From Nannochloropsis oceanica (Eukaryota > Sar > Eustigmatophyceae > Eustigmatales > Monodopsidaceae): DNA of 64,000 nt. The stretch spans positions 62,501-126,500 of the forward strand of contig CP038120.1 in the NCBI GenBank assembly GCA_004519485.1, in the 5' to 3' direction. Made by a program: the position numbers and the translations under genes. This document shows positions 1-10,336 of the stretch, in pieces. A model generated the notes under the pieces. It did not search any database, was not told the origin of the DNA, and was given only the letters and a program-made list of their open reading frames with translations. How positions within the stretch are numbered: position 1 is the stretch's first letter; every line of letters starts with the position of its first letter.

Positions 1-385
1 TCGTAAGCTGAAAACTGGTAGTGGTGGTACTGCTGCTGCTGCTCCTCCTGCTGTTGTTGCTGCTGCCGCTGCTGCTGCAGATAGGGGTCGGCAGGTTTTG
101 AGGAGGCGGAGACTGTAGGAGGGGAGACAAAGTAGTGGGGTGGGCCAGCGCTACCACTGCTGTTGCTGCTGTCGCCAGAAGGAGGGGCAGACAAGCCCGA
201 GGCGGAGGAAGAGGTAAGGGGAGGAGGGTCGCAGGCGCTGACGAGGGAGGCGTCCAGCTTTAGGCAGTGGAGGCCTGTCCTCCAAAGGCTCTGGGGGTAG
301 ACGCTTGTAGTGGGCGTCGACAGCGATGCAAGCGCAGGAATAGGAGAAGAAGTCAAGACAGGACCACCCGTGGTGAGGTAGGTGT
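1..385 (-). CDS. Partial Gln/Ser-rich protein (exon running off left edge)
   Basis: The minus strand is open from about 385 to the window edge. It reads a Ser/Pro/Thr-rich stretch, then a run rich in Gln with some Glu and Arg, then YHHYQFSAY. No Met lies in this frame before an upstream stop near 510, so it is probably an internal exon. A plausible acceptor (CACAG after a C-rich tract) puts the exon start at 385. The Gln run comes from mixed CAG/CAA codons. No domain can be recognised and function is unknown. The open frame could be chance in such low-complexity DNA. Confidence 0.4.
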
Positions 386-2001
386 CTGTGTTGATCGGGG
401 TGGGGGGGGAAAGAATTTAGTAAGATAGGGTAAGGGCGTAGCGAGCACTGCCGCCCCCCTTTGAACAGAGGGCCCTTCCTCGTTGATTCCAGGCGGGGGG
501 TTTAATAGACAGGGCTCTACGTTGACAGCTCCTTGGGCCGAGCCGCTGTTGTCTGGGGGAGTGCGGGAAGAAAGGAAGAAAAAGGAGGGAAAAAGGCGGC
601 AAAGTGGTTGTTGTCAAGGTCGGTCGAGGGCAAGCATCTCCTTGGGGGCGCGTCAGAGTCTCAAGCCTCCCCTCCCTCCCCGAGGCCCAGTGGAGCACGG
701 CATCTCATGAGTGCAACCGCGGGTAAAAGAGCATCAGAGCGAGAAACAAGGGTAGGAAGAAGGAGGGAAAGGGCCATGCAAGTGACGCAGTGTTTTTCGT
801 TGTTATGTGGGAGAAATGAAGGAGGCGCTTCTTTGGGCGCGAGGGAGGGGAGCGATCACTCGACATTCAAATGTTTTGATGAAAAAAAATGGGAACAACC
901 AACCATCAACTGGTGCACACCGTACATCAAATGCTTCCTCTCTCATTAAACCAACCTGGGAACGCGATTGCATGTCTTAAACGCTACCAAAAACGATTAA
1001 AATGAGGCTGCTTATCGATTCGCCTTTCGGTCTTCGCTCCTCCATCGGGGAAGGCCGCTGACCCCCATTCTCTCACTTGTAGACGGCAAGAATGATGTTT
1101 GTGCGTCTCAACAATCCCGTCCATTATGCTTAATTTGTCATACACAATACATTCTTCCTATGTATGTGCCATACCCCAATGTGATTCCTGCGCGGAGGCG
1201 CACACTGCCTGCCTTTGATTTCCCAGGCCTAAGGTAATTTTGCCGGCGGCCCAAGCGGCGTTCGAGCGCTAGCACCGCCGACGATAAGATAAGGAGTCCC
1301 GGTTATCTTGAATTCGGGTTGTGACATGTTTCTGTGGCTGGCTCGTTGTAGTTGCTCCTGCCGACGCAAGGCCTATACGGCTGGGCACAGCTCAAAAATG
1401 GCGGGAGCGGGGTACATTGGGTTGCCGGGTATGGTGGGAGTGGTATGGTCTCTCACTTGTTCCATGTAACCTGCATTAATATTGCACAGAATGTAAATCA
1501 AAAGGCGGATGAGAAAGCAGCAGAAAGAGACAGGTTGATGAGCATGGTAGGTGTGCAGTTTAAGTGTCAAAAGGCCAAATAGATCGAGCATCACTTGGAC
1601 TTATGACACAACATAAACATACACATAATCATAATAATAATGAACGAGATAGATAGACCAGAAAGCTTTTCTGGTTAGCTTTTTCCAACTATCGGGCAGA
1701 TTGAAACAAGAGATTTTAATCTTCTTTTTTCCTTTATCTCTGCACATGTAACAACGTTTTCGTGACGAGTTCAGGAAAGAGAACCTCTACTCCTCCTTCC
1801 CTCTCCCTCCATGTCGTCCGCCCTCCTAAACCCCACCAACTTGGCAGACACTCAAATGCAAACGAATCCGTAAATGACACACGTCTCTCTTTTCCTCGCT
1901 GGGTGTCCTCTACCCATTACCTTCGCTCACTTCCATAACCAAAATGATCCCCTCTCGAATCCTTTTCTCCCTCCCTTCCTCCCTCCCTCCCTCCCTCCTT
2001 C
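386..2001. other. Intergenic region, no supported gene
   Basis: Short frames occur on both strands but none has a recognisable domain or a matching splice pattern. The right end contains a CCCT-type repeat (about 1970-2000) in the 3' flank of the DUF4168 gene. GATAAGATAA occurs near 1283. A perfect 8-bp stem hairpin is listed separately. Part may be the 5' region of the gene cut by the left edge. Confidence 0.6.
1657..1675. repeat. Small perfect hairpin
   Basis: ACCAGAAA, a three-base loop GCT, and TTTCTGGT form a perfect 8-bp stem. It does not match the histone mRNA stem-loop. Function is unknown and chance is possible. Confidence 0.4.
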
Positions 2002-3656
2002 CTACTTCCCCTGCTCCTTCATCATTCTTTCCACGCGCCATCGGAAAAATGGGTTCTTTTTCGCTTTGGCTAGCAACGAGTTGAATTCACTGGCTTCAAA
2101 CCCATTTTTGTTGGCGATTTCTTCGGCTTGCAAAGGGAATTTGAGACACAAATTTTGAACCTTGCTGTTAAGCATGGGGAAGACGGAGGGGTCCGTGGCG
2201 CCTGCTGGTAAGGCGTCTACATTGAATTCTTGTTTAAGCTGGGAGGAGGGAGGGAGGGAGGGGGGGCAAGTGGGTGGGTGTGTGAGATTTACCAGAGGAT
2301 GAGGAAATCTCGGTCAAAGAATGGCGAGGAGAAATGAAGACTGACGCAAAACAGCAAATGAATGCTTACCATGTGATTATGCTCCGCGCGCAAGGCTTCG
2401 ATTTCCCTTAAGCTTTTAGCGAAGAGGGCCACCCGCTGGGGCACCACATTGGTAGGCACGGGAGACTCATTCTCCTCCTCTTCAGCTGCTGCTACTGCGG
2501 CTACAGCAGCTGCTGCTGCTGTGGGCTGCATGCTATTGCTGCTGCGACTATACCAGGAGGTAGGATGGAAGAGACTGAAGCTACCACTGCTGCCACTGCT
2601 ACTCCTCCCTACTGCTCCTCCCTCCGCATCGCTGCTGCTGCTCGGGGAAGACGAGGAGACACGGACAGGTGCATGGGAGGGAGAAAAGAAGCTACTGCTG
2701 CTGCTGCTGCTGCTGCTAGCGAGGGCCTCGAGCATGTCCTCTTCGGGGATGGAGGAAAGAAGCCTGCGAGGTAGGGGAGAAGGGAGGAGAAAGCGTGAGA
2801 AGCATAATGTGCAGGGCGAAAAACAACACAAAAAAAAGACATCAAAACTTCCGTCTCCCTGTCCCTTACTCCCTCCCTCCTTCCCCCCTTCGCCGCTTAC
2901 CGCTCATTGACTCGGCTTTCCAACCGGTACAAATATGCCTGCTTTAAGACCTAGAAAGAGGGTAAGGAGGGAGGGAGGGAACGAAGGACCATAGAAAGGG
3001 TTGTATTGTGAGGTGAAATGTTCAGCGATATCAACAAGGGGGGGAACAGGATACAGGAAAATATGACATGCTCACCTTATCTCGGAGCTTGGGGTCGTGC
3101 GCAAGCCGGCGGGTGATGGTGTTGAAATCCGACACTGTCAAGCCCAAGCTTTTGATTATCTTCCCCGACTGCACCACGTGATATGTATAGGCCTTCTTTA
3201 CAGCTTCGGCGTGAGCACCTCTGCGGTTGGTGTCGAGCAAGTTCCCTTTTGTTGCCTTGACCCACCATAGTCGGATGGGGTTTATGTTCTCTGTCGGTGT
3301 TAAAGAAAGGAATAAGGGGAAGGAGGGAGGGAGGAAAGTTGTCAAGCATGTGCCTTTGCGCCATGTGCTTGTGCGCCAGCCTGCTTGTTCCACTCATTAC
3401 ATCCACCTACGTGTATACTCCCTACATCCTCCCCATTCCTACCTCCACTTCACTCACCTCGCAAGACTTTGTCCCGGTCCTCCCTCAGGGGCTCTGTGGC
3501 TGCTACTGCTGCAGCGTACCTATCCAGGATTACATCGTTTGCCAACAAGGAAACAAATTTGACCTTGCTCGAACTTGCTCGTATCACGACGGAGAAAATG
3601 GGAAGGAGAAGGAAAAAGAGGAGGAGGGAGGAGGAGGTGGCTGACCGTCTAACCAT
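2002..3656 (-). CDS. Signal-peptide protein with two DUF4168-like units
   Basis: Five exons can be joined in phase: 3656-3459 or 3458, 3290-3076, 2950-2901, 2763-2370 and 2238-2002, giving about 364 residues. The N-terminus (MVRRSATSSSLLLFFLLLPI) is a clear signal peptide or first half of a plastid presequence. The first unit (about 70-150) contains AVKKAYTYH, GLTVSDFNTI and HDPKLRDKV. The second (about 265-345) contains FAKSLREIEALRAEH, GFEASEFN and NPFFRWRVE. Both match the DUF4168 pattern of an N-terminal helix, a Gly-Leu turn before a Phe/Tyr-Asn helix, and an Asp/Asn-Pro Arg end. DUF4168 has no settled function. A Ser/Ala/Glu low-complexity linker separates the two units. Splice sites are GTGAGT/GTAAGC donors with CAG or TAG acceptors. 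The family call is from motif memory and the gene model from phase agreement. Confidence 0.72.
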
Positions 3657-4473
3657 TGCTCTGCCTCTTGTTATCGCTTCTGGTGATGGGATGGCGGTCG
3701 AGAATTAAAGTGTGTGTGGGGACAGGCCGACAGGCAGGTGGGCTGGCAGGCGATGCACCTCCGCAACACCACAACAATCAAAGTGGCCGCTCCTGTATTT
3801 CGATATGGATTGTGAAAGTAAAGGAATGAGTCTTCGTGTCGTGTGATGTCTGTGTGCCCAAGAAATGCAAATCGCTGCCATCGTCGGGCGAAGAAGCACT
3901 AGTCGATGTAAGAAACCTTTTGAGGAGCGAAGACAAAGCAGCCACCCCAGCATCCTCCTCCACCGCTACGAGGCACATTTAAGCTTGTTATTGGACTTAG
4001 TAGTGGCGTGTAGCGTGTGTCGGTGATCTATGCCTAGCAAAGGCTTACCAAGGCACCAGCAACACAGAAACCCGTTCCGAGCTGCTCCACCATCGCCGCT
4101 CACACGGGTGATGTCCAACCCGCGAGAGGGTGCTCAGCGACTTGCTTCCCCTTCCATTGAGTTGTACACACTTACAAGCCCACCACACCAATCCCTCAAG
4201 CTCCCACGGCGTCATTTTTATTGTCCTGAATTGATCTACTAAAATTGTTACTATGCCGGACGCTGAGCAAGATTGACCATTCAAGACGATCATGCCTCCC
4301 CGAGCCGACCCTTTTCTAGGCATCCCTCCTCGCAAGAACACTCCTTTCCAAAACTACATTCCACGCCATGCTCACAGCCACAAACACCACGATCCTGCAT
4401 AAATACAGAAGCACTTGTTGACCTGCCTGCCGGCCAGCTCCAGCTCCGCTCCCTCCTCTCAGCCTTCCCGACC
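3657..4473. promoter_or_regulatory. Divergent intergenic region
   Basis: This stretch separates the minus-strand DUF4168 gene from the plus-strand Mpv17-like gene, so it should hold both promoters. No TATA box or other firm motif was seen, and the short open frames in it resemble no family. Confidence 0.4.
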
Positions 4474-5632
4474 ATGGCTGCCTCTGCTGGAGCCGCTGCA
4501 GCCATTGTCGGCAAACGCGCCTCGAGTCCAGGCAACAAAGCCTTGTTTCGGGGCATTGTTTTTTCGACTCTTGCTGTGGCGACAGGCGATTATATTTGCC
4601 AGCAACTCGAAGGAGAGGATGAGGACGGGAGGGAGGGCGAGGTCCTGCTTGGACAAGAACAGCTCCAGCTACCACAGCACCAGCAACCACAAATAAGAGC
4701 AACTCCAATATCAACAACCAAAAAAGAATGGGACAAGGAAAGGACATTGAGAATGGCAGCAGCAACGGCAGTAGTGATGGCTCCAACGTCGTGGATGATC
4801 GTTATGCGACTAGAAAAGTTTTTCCCAGGTAGGTCTTGAGGGATTGCTGTAGGGATGGAGGGAGGTAGGGTTGGATCGGACGTTTTGTGTTATAGCGCAT
4901 CCCATAAGATTCCTTACAGATGGATCGTGAGGGAGTGAGGGAGGGAAGGCAAGAGGGGGGGAATGAAGGCGATATGGTAAAGCTCACCAAAACTCCAACC
5001 ATTTCCAATTCCATAGCCGCGGTCGTGAAGAAAACACTGCGCCGACGGTCGCCTGGCTCCTTTACGATTTCTCACCCTCCATTCTCCACCATCAGTTTCT
5101 GACATAGCCTCAAAATATCTCCCTCCTTCCCTCCTGCTCTTCAATCCCCCTCAGGTAATTCGACTGCGGCAGTTCTGAAGAAAACGTTGGCCAACGGGTG
5201 CCTGGCTCCCTTCATGATCTCCCTCCATTTTTCCACCATCACCGCCTTGGAAAATCATCCGGATGCCCGCGTTCACCTCGAGCAACGGATGAGCCACAAC
5301 TTGCTTCCTACCCTAGCGAGTGGGGTGGTGTTTTGGCCCTTTGTCAATATATTAAATTTCATGTTTGTGAGACTGGAAAACCGACCGGTGGTGGGAGCGA
5401 TGGCGGGGGTGGCCTGGTCCATCTACATGAGTAAGCAGGTGAATGGAAAGGTGAAGGAAGGGGGGAAAGAGGGAGGATTGAGAAACACCACCTAGCTCGG
5501 AGTGTCTGCCGGTCGTGGGAGGAGCCACGGTGTGTGCGGTGCCGGCATGGTTTATGTGATCGGTCGTTTTTGTGGGCAGATGGATTGTCAATAGGAAGGG
5601 GAAATGATGTCGACGACAACGCTTTTCAGTAA
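4474..5632 (+). CDS. Mpv17/PMP22 family membrane protein
   Basis: The ATG at 4474 sits in ACCATGG and starts MAASAGAAAA. Exon 1 (4474-4828) has the family opening GIVFSTLAVATGDYICQQ and, after an acidic Gln-rich insert, KERTLRMAAATAVVMAPTSW. Exon 2 (5155-5430) has NSTAAVLKKTL, APFMISLHF, then LLPTLASGVVFWPFVNILNF and the final membrane helix GAMAGVAWSIYM. This is the Mpv17 signature WP..N..NF..V.L..R. Proteins of this family are four-helix membrane proteins of mitochondria, peroxisomes or plastids, some acting as channels. The donor GTAAGC at 5431 and acceptor at 5578-5579 give exon 3 (5580-5632), ending NDVDDNAFQ; total about 227 residues. If that intron is not removed, translation stops at 5495. 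Intron 1 contains a decayed copy of exon 2 (listed separately). Confidence 0.8.
5010..5101 (+). pseudogene. Decayed duplicate of Mpv17 exon 2 inside intron 1
   Basis: The segment reads SNSIAAVVKKTL, then PGSF and PPFSTISF before a stop. The real exon reads GNSTAAVLKKTL, then APFMISLHFSTITAL. The nucleotide match extends over roughly 92 bases, starting at AATTC in both copies. This copy lacks an AG acceptor just upstream and runs into TGA, so it should not be spliced in as a working exon. It is a host exon duplication that has drifted. Confidence 0.7.
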
Positions 5633-5758
5633 AGCTGTGAGTTGATGGGGAAGATAAATGGGAAGAAAGTGCTGAATAGGGTAGGGAATACGTGCGAAAA
5701 GAGACAGTTTTAGAAAGAGGGAGCGCGACGGAGTGAGGGAGAGAAAGTGTGTGTGAGA

Positions 5759-5782
5759 GGGGGGGGGGGGGGGGGGGGGGGG
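5759..5782 (+). repeat. Poly-G run of about 24
   Basis: An unbroken G homopolymer directly follows GTGTGAGA and is followed by AGGAAC. Its true length is uncertain because such runs are prone to sequencing error. Confidence 0.9.
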
Positions 5783-5887
5783 AGGAACAAAAGATACATT
5801 TTGTTTCTGTTTTGTGGTGGTGGTTACAATTGTGTCTGTGGCGGTGTACCAGTAATAGGTTCAGGAGCGAGATTAAGCCGAAGAACA

Positions 5888-5951
5888 AGAGAAGAAGAAG
5901 AAGAAGAAGAAGAAGAAGAAGAAGAAGAAGAAGAAGAAGAAGAAGAAGAGG
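5888..5951 (+). repeat. GAA trinucleotide repeat, about 20 units
   Basis: Near-perfect (AGA)n from the end of AACAAGAG to GAGGAGG. It lies outside any supported coding exon. Confidence 0.9.
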
Positions 5952-6745
5952 AGGAGGCAAAGAATTAGAAGATAAGGAGGAGGAAGGAGGAGACGACGCA
6001 GGGGATACTTAATTTGGATTATAGATAGATGTGTACTAGGGAGAAGCTTTCAAGCCTCCAGCAAAAGACACAAGAGTGTGCAGGCCACACACAGACACAC
6101 GCATAGGTACTCTACCCTGAAGAGAACGGAGGGATGGAAGAGAGAAGAAGTGAATGGCATCATTTTTGGTCGAGCAGCACTTTGGGGGCGGCTTCTCCCC
6201 TCAGGCGCAGAGAGTGAGCATTTAAAGCGGTTAATAAAGAAAGAAGTGAAATGGCTCGAGCCAGCAAGGCTGTCTGTGGTTCATGCCAAGCAGCCCTCGG
6301 GGTATCCGCGCCCCCCCCCCATCCCCCCGGACCGTGTCACACACAAGGCATCCCTGGAAAACGATGAAGAACAAAGGAAAGAAGAAAGAAACAATGTGGA
6401 ACCGTGATGATAGGAGAGATTTTGCTTCTTCTTCTTTCCCCCTTTCCTTCTTTTTTATTGCGTGCTTGACCGGTCACTACTTGAACCACCTGCGTAACCG
6501 TAAGGCCATGTGGCAAGCCTTCCCGACCCGGAGACAACGCCGAGAGGGGACATACAAAGAAACGAGACAAGAATGTAGGAGACGTTGACGACACCATAAA
6601 CAACATCACGAGCAGATGCACATAGGTGCCACGACGTGTCCCATTCAGTCGTTCACTCCTTTTATTATTTATGCCCCCCCTGACGGAAGTTGTCGACATC
6701 TCGCCATACTGGATTTGTTCCGATCCCTCGGGGTGCAAACATCGT

Positions 6746-8363
6746 TCACACCGCCTGCCAGAAGCCAAGACGCTGACGGACCTTTCCCTCTTTCTCCAAC
6801 TTGTCCAAATGATGCTCCACATTCCACTGAGCCGAGGGCACCTGTGTGAGTGACAATTGTCCATATAGGACGTACGAGAGGGACGAGTAAGAGAAACAGG
6901 GCGCGGAAATCGGAAAGAAGGGGGGGAACAGGGGACAAAAGCAATTTCGATGTCTACACGTTCTGCCTCCCTCCTTCCTCCCCTACCACCCAACTCACCA
7001 CTGCCGCCGGCAAACTGCACTCATACACCTCCTTCACGATCTGCAACGGCGTCATCCCCCTCCCTCCTTCCCTCCCTCCCCCTCCCCCTCCTCCCTCCGT
7101 TACTCCTTTCCTCTTCTCCAACACCCCTATAATCTGCTTCTCCCTAAATACTCGATGACTGATGTAAGCGTCAATCACGCCCATTCCCCCTTCCTTAATC
7201 TCCTTACCATGCCCTGGGTAAATCACTTCCACGCACCCTCCCTCCCTCCTCAACCTCCCCAAGCTCTCCATATACGTCTTCAAGTCGTCGAACACTGTCG
7301 TTCCGTGCCCCAGCACACAATCCCCGGAGAACAAGGCTCCCTTCCCTCCGTTCTTCCCTCCCTCCTTTTTCTGCAGAGCCTTCTTTAGAGACCCTTCGGC
7401 CGTCCCTCCTTCGTCCTCGTCCTCGTCATCGTCCTCCTCTAGGAGGAAGGAGCAATGGTCAGTGGTATGTCCGGGGGTGTAGAGGACACGCAGGGTTGCA
7501 CCTTGGGTGCGAAATATCTGGTTGTCGTGCAGAGGCAGGAGAGCAGAGGAGGAGGAGGAGGAGGAGGTGGTGGTGGTGGTTGAGTTGCTTCCGCAGCAGG
7601 GACTGCTGGAGCTGGTCGAGCTGCTGGAGCTGCTGCTGCCATTTGATTCGTGCGATAAGAGCCACTTATAGGCGGGGATGGTGGTGGTGGTGGTGGTGGC
7701 GGCGGAGGAAGAGGAAGCATAGGAGGGGGAGGAGGAGGAAGATGATGATGAGGGAGGGAAGGCGGCACGGACGTGGCGCAGGCCACCGATGTGGTCGTAG
7801 TGGTGATGAGTTAGGAGAATGGCTTGGATCGTCTCGGCACCTGCCTCCTTTAAGGCTTGTCTGAGCAGAGGAATATATTCTTCTCTACCCTCGCCGGTAT
7901 CGATGAGCAAACGAGCTTTCCCGGTCCCCACGAGGTATGTGTTCGTGCCTTGCAGAGTGTGAGCACCAGGGTTGAGACCCAGTATACGAATTACGCGTTT
8001 GCTGAGTTTTTCTATGTTGGGGAGGTGGGGATATGCTGGTGGCATGGCTTTTGCTTTTGTCTGTCCTGGCTTTGATGAAGAAGATGGGTGATGCGTCTGC
8101 TGATGTGCAGTGGAAGAGCAGCTGCAGGGGGAAGCAGAGGAGGAGGAGGAAGAAGAGAAACAAGAAGAGGAGGAGGACGAGGAGGATGTAAGACGTTGTC
8201 GCAGCCGGTTATAGATTGGGTGGGCGTGCAAGGAAGGGGACCAATAACGGTATGCACGGCCCACGAGGGTAATAAAGAAAGAGAGGAGAATTACAGGTAG
8301 CTCCCGAAAGAGGCTATTGCTGTTGCTATTATCGTTGTCGCTATTGCGGCTGCCGAGAGACAT
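6746..8363 (-). CDS. LACTB2-like metallo-beta-lactamase-fold hydrolase
   Basis: Exon 1 (8363-6999) and exon 2 (6841-6746) join in phase 0 at a GTGAGT donor and ACAG acceptor, giving about 486 residues. A hydrophobic segment (LPVILLSFFITLVG, about 22-35) suggests a membrane anchor or presequence, followed by a Ser/Cys-rich low-complexity stretch. The catalytic domain begins near 115 with RVIRILGLNPGAHTLQGTNTYLVG. Metal ligands are seen in THHHYDH (185-191), the later PGHTTDH, the SGDCVLG aspartate and the YPGHG histidine. The short second exon supplies the C-terminal helix (EHHLDKLEKEGKV), which LACTB2 proteins carry, and confirms the splice. LACTB2 is a mitochondrial single-strand RNA endonuclease in animals; substrate here is inferred only. 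Long Ser/Thr runs interrupt the domain between the two histidine motifs. Confidence 0.83.
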
Positions 8364-8930
8364 GCACGTTACGCTTGGCTCTGTCTAGATGGGGCAGATC
8401 AAACGCTATGTGTGGGGAAAGGAAGGGAGGAGGATTGTCAGGCATGCACTCTTTAAACCCATTTTGAGGTGGACACGAAAGTGTTGGCAACGCCTTCGCT
8501 ATATGAAAATAACCTCCCCCCTCTCGTGTGGTAGGGGGCATGTAGTAACTTCAAAACCTTTGAAACAGAGGGCGCACAGATACATGATAGGATGGACACG
8601 CACAGGGAGTCACACCGACAATTCAATAAGTGCAGAAGCCGGCACCGCGGGTTCGGCGAATTTTGATTGCCGTTTGAAGCTGTGGCCTCCGCTAGAGGTC
8701 ATGCCCCAGCCACACGTGGATAGCGAATGAGACAGACCACCTGCCTCAGCCCCTTCCCCACTACACTCTCGACAATGGAAGATATGTGAGAATCGCATAG
8801 TAGGTATTCATAGACATCTGTTGCCTGAACTCATTTCTTCTCACCCTTCATCATCCTCCTGCCCTCAGATCGGAGCCGCTTTGTTGTTTCCCCTTATCCT
8901 CCTCCCTCCAGCTGTACCATCACCAGCACA
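8364..8930. promoter_or_regulatory. Divergent intergenic region
   Basis: This separates the LACTB2-like gene (-) from the isopropylmalate dehydrogenase gene (+) and should contain both promoters. No clear TATA box or upstream regulatory frame was seen. Confidence 0.4.
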
Positions 8931-10336
8931 ATGCTGCGTGCCGTCATCGCCGCCACCACCTCATCCCTCCTCCTGCTTGCCCTCCTTGCCACCAGCAGCC
9001 CATCCACCACACAAGCCTTCCTCCTCCCCTCCCTCTCCACCTCCCCCTTCCCCTCCCCCCTCCGCCTCCGCGCCCGTGCCTTGTCCATGGCCGTGGGCGC
9101 CAAGAGCGAGTACTCCATCACCCTCCTTCCCGGTGATGGCATCGGCCCCGAAATTATGACCGCCACGGTGGGCGTTCTCGATGAAGTAGCGAAGAAGGGT
9201 GGGTTTAAGCTTCAATTCCAAGAAGCCCTGATTGGTGGCGCGGCCCTGGACGCGAAAGACGACCCATTTCCCGATGCATCTCTCCAGGCCTGCCAGTCTG
9301 CGGACTCCGTTCTGCTTGCCTGCATTGGTGGCTACAAGTGGGATAAAAATCCCAGGGACAAACGCCCGGAAACGGGCTTGCTTAAGATGAGGAAAACGAT
9401 GGGGCTTTTCGCAAATTTGCGGCCAGCCAAGGTTCTACCGCAGTTGGTGTCAGCCTCGACGCTCAAGCCGGAGGTGGTCTCGGGGGTGGACATCATGGTG
9501 GTGCGTGAACTGACGGGCGACGTATACTTTGGCACGCCCAAAGGGATCGTGAACCTTGAGAATGGCGAGCGGGAAGGGTTCAACAACATGGTTTATAAGG
9601 AGAGTGAGATCCGGCGGATCGCCAAGGTCGCATACGGCGTGGCGGAGAAGCGAACGAAGAAACTCTGTTCAGTCGACAAGGCAAATGTCCTGGACGTGTC
9701 CCAGCTATGGCGCGAGGTCGTGACGGAGGAAGGCCAGCAGCACCCCTCCGTCGAGCTCTCGCACATGTACGTGGATAACGCCGCCATGCAGCTCATACGG
9801 TGGCCGAAGCAGTTCGACACCATCGTCTGCGGGAACCTTTTCGGCGACATCCTGTCCGACGAAGCCTCCATGCTCGTGGGCTCCCTGGGCATGTTGCCGT
9901 CAGCCTCCCTCGGCGAGCCCTCCGGGCCGGGTGTCTTCGAACCGTGCCATGGCTCCGCACCTGATATTGCCGGGCAAGACAAGGCCAACCCCCTGGCGAT
10001 GATTTTGTCGGCGGCGATGATGCTGCGGTACGACTTGAGCCAGCCGGCAGCGGCGGATGCGCTGGAAGCCGCTGTTGAGAAAGTGCTTGGTAAGTGCAGG
10101 AGGACGGGGGAGGGAAGCTTGGCGGGTGTGGTATGTTTTGATAGAGTTCGATTAAGCGAACATCTGGGCAATCACTTTTTCATGCCATTTCGTCTCATCC
10201 TCCCTTACTTCCTCCCTATCAAAATTTTCCAGATCTGGGTTTCCGCACACCCGATATTCAACAGGACGGTATGACGCTGGTAGGATGTAAGAGGATGGGA
10301 GAAGAAGTCAAGAAGGCAGTGGTGGCAATGATGTAA
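8931..10336 (+). CDS. leuB: 3-isopropylmalate dehydrogenase, plastid-targeted
   Basis: This enzyme oxidises and decarboxylates 3-isopropylmalate with NAD in leucine synthesis. Exon 1 (8931-10089) and exon 2 (10233-10336) join in phase 1 through GTAAGT and CCAG, giving about 420 residues. The family features are [13 protein letters not shown] (about 63-75), [33 protein letters not shown], the catalytic-lysine region [34 protein letters not shown] and [13 protein letters not shown]. Exon 2 restores the usual ending [25 protein letters not shown], which supports the intron. The first 30 residues are a signal peptide ending TTQA, followed by FLLPSL and a basic stretch. That is the ASAF-type bipartite presequence of algae with secondary red plastids, so import into the plastid is inferred. 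The length of the mature part is normal for the family. Confidence 0.95.

Larger units (their letters stand above)
5633..6745. other. Intergenic region with simple repeats
   Basis: This lies between two convergent gene ends. It holds a G homopolymer and a GAA repeat (both listed). Frames of up to about 227 codons overlap it on the minus strand, but only the part from 6746 leftwards to 6841 fits as the last exon of the LACTB2-like gene. Nothing else is supported. Confidence 0.6.

Noticed and set aside
5352-5960. 202-codon Leu/Pro-rich minus-strand frame
   Set aside because: It is antisense to the Mpv17 exon and to the GAA repeat, with no family features.
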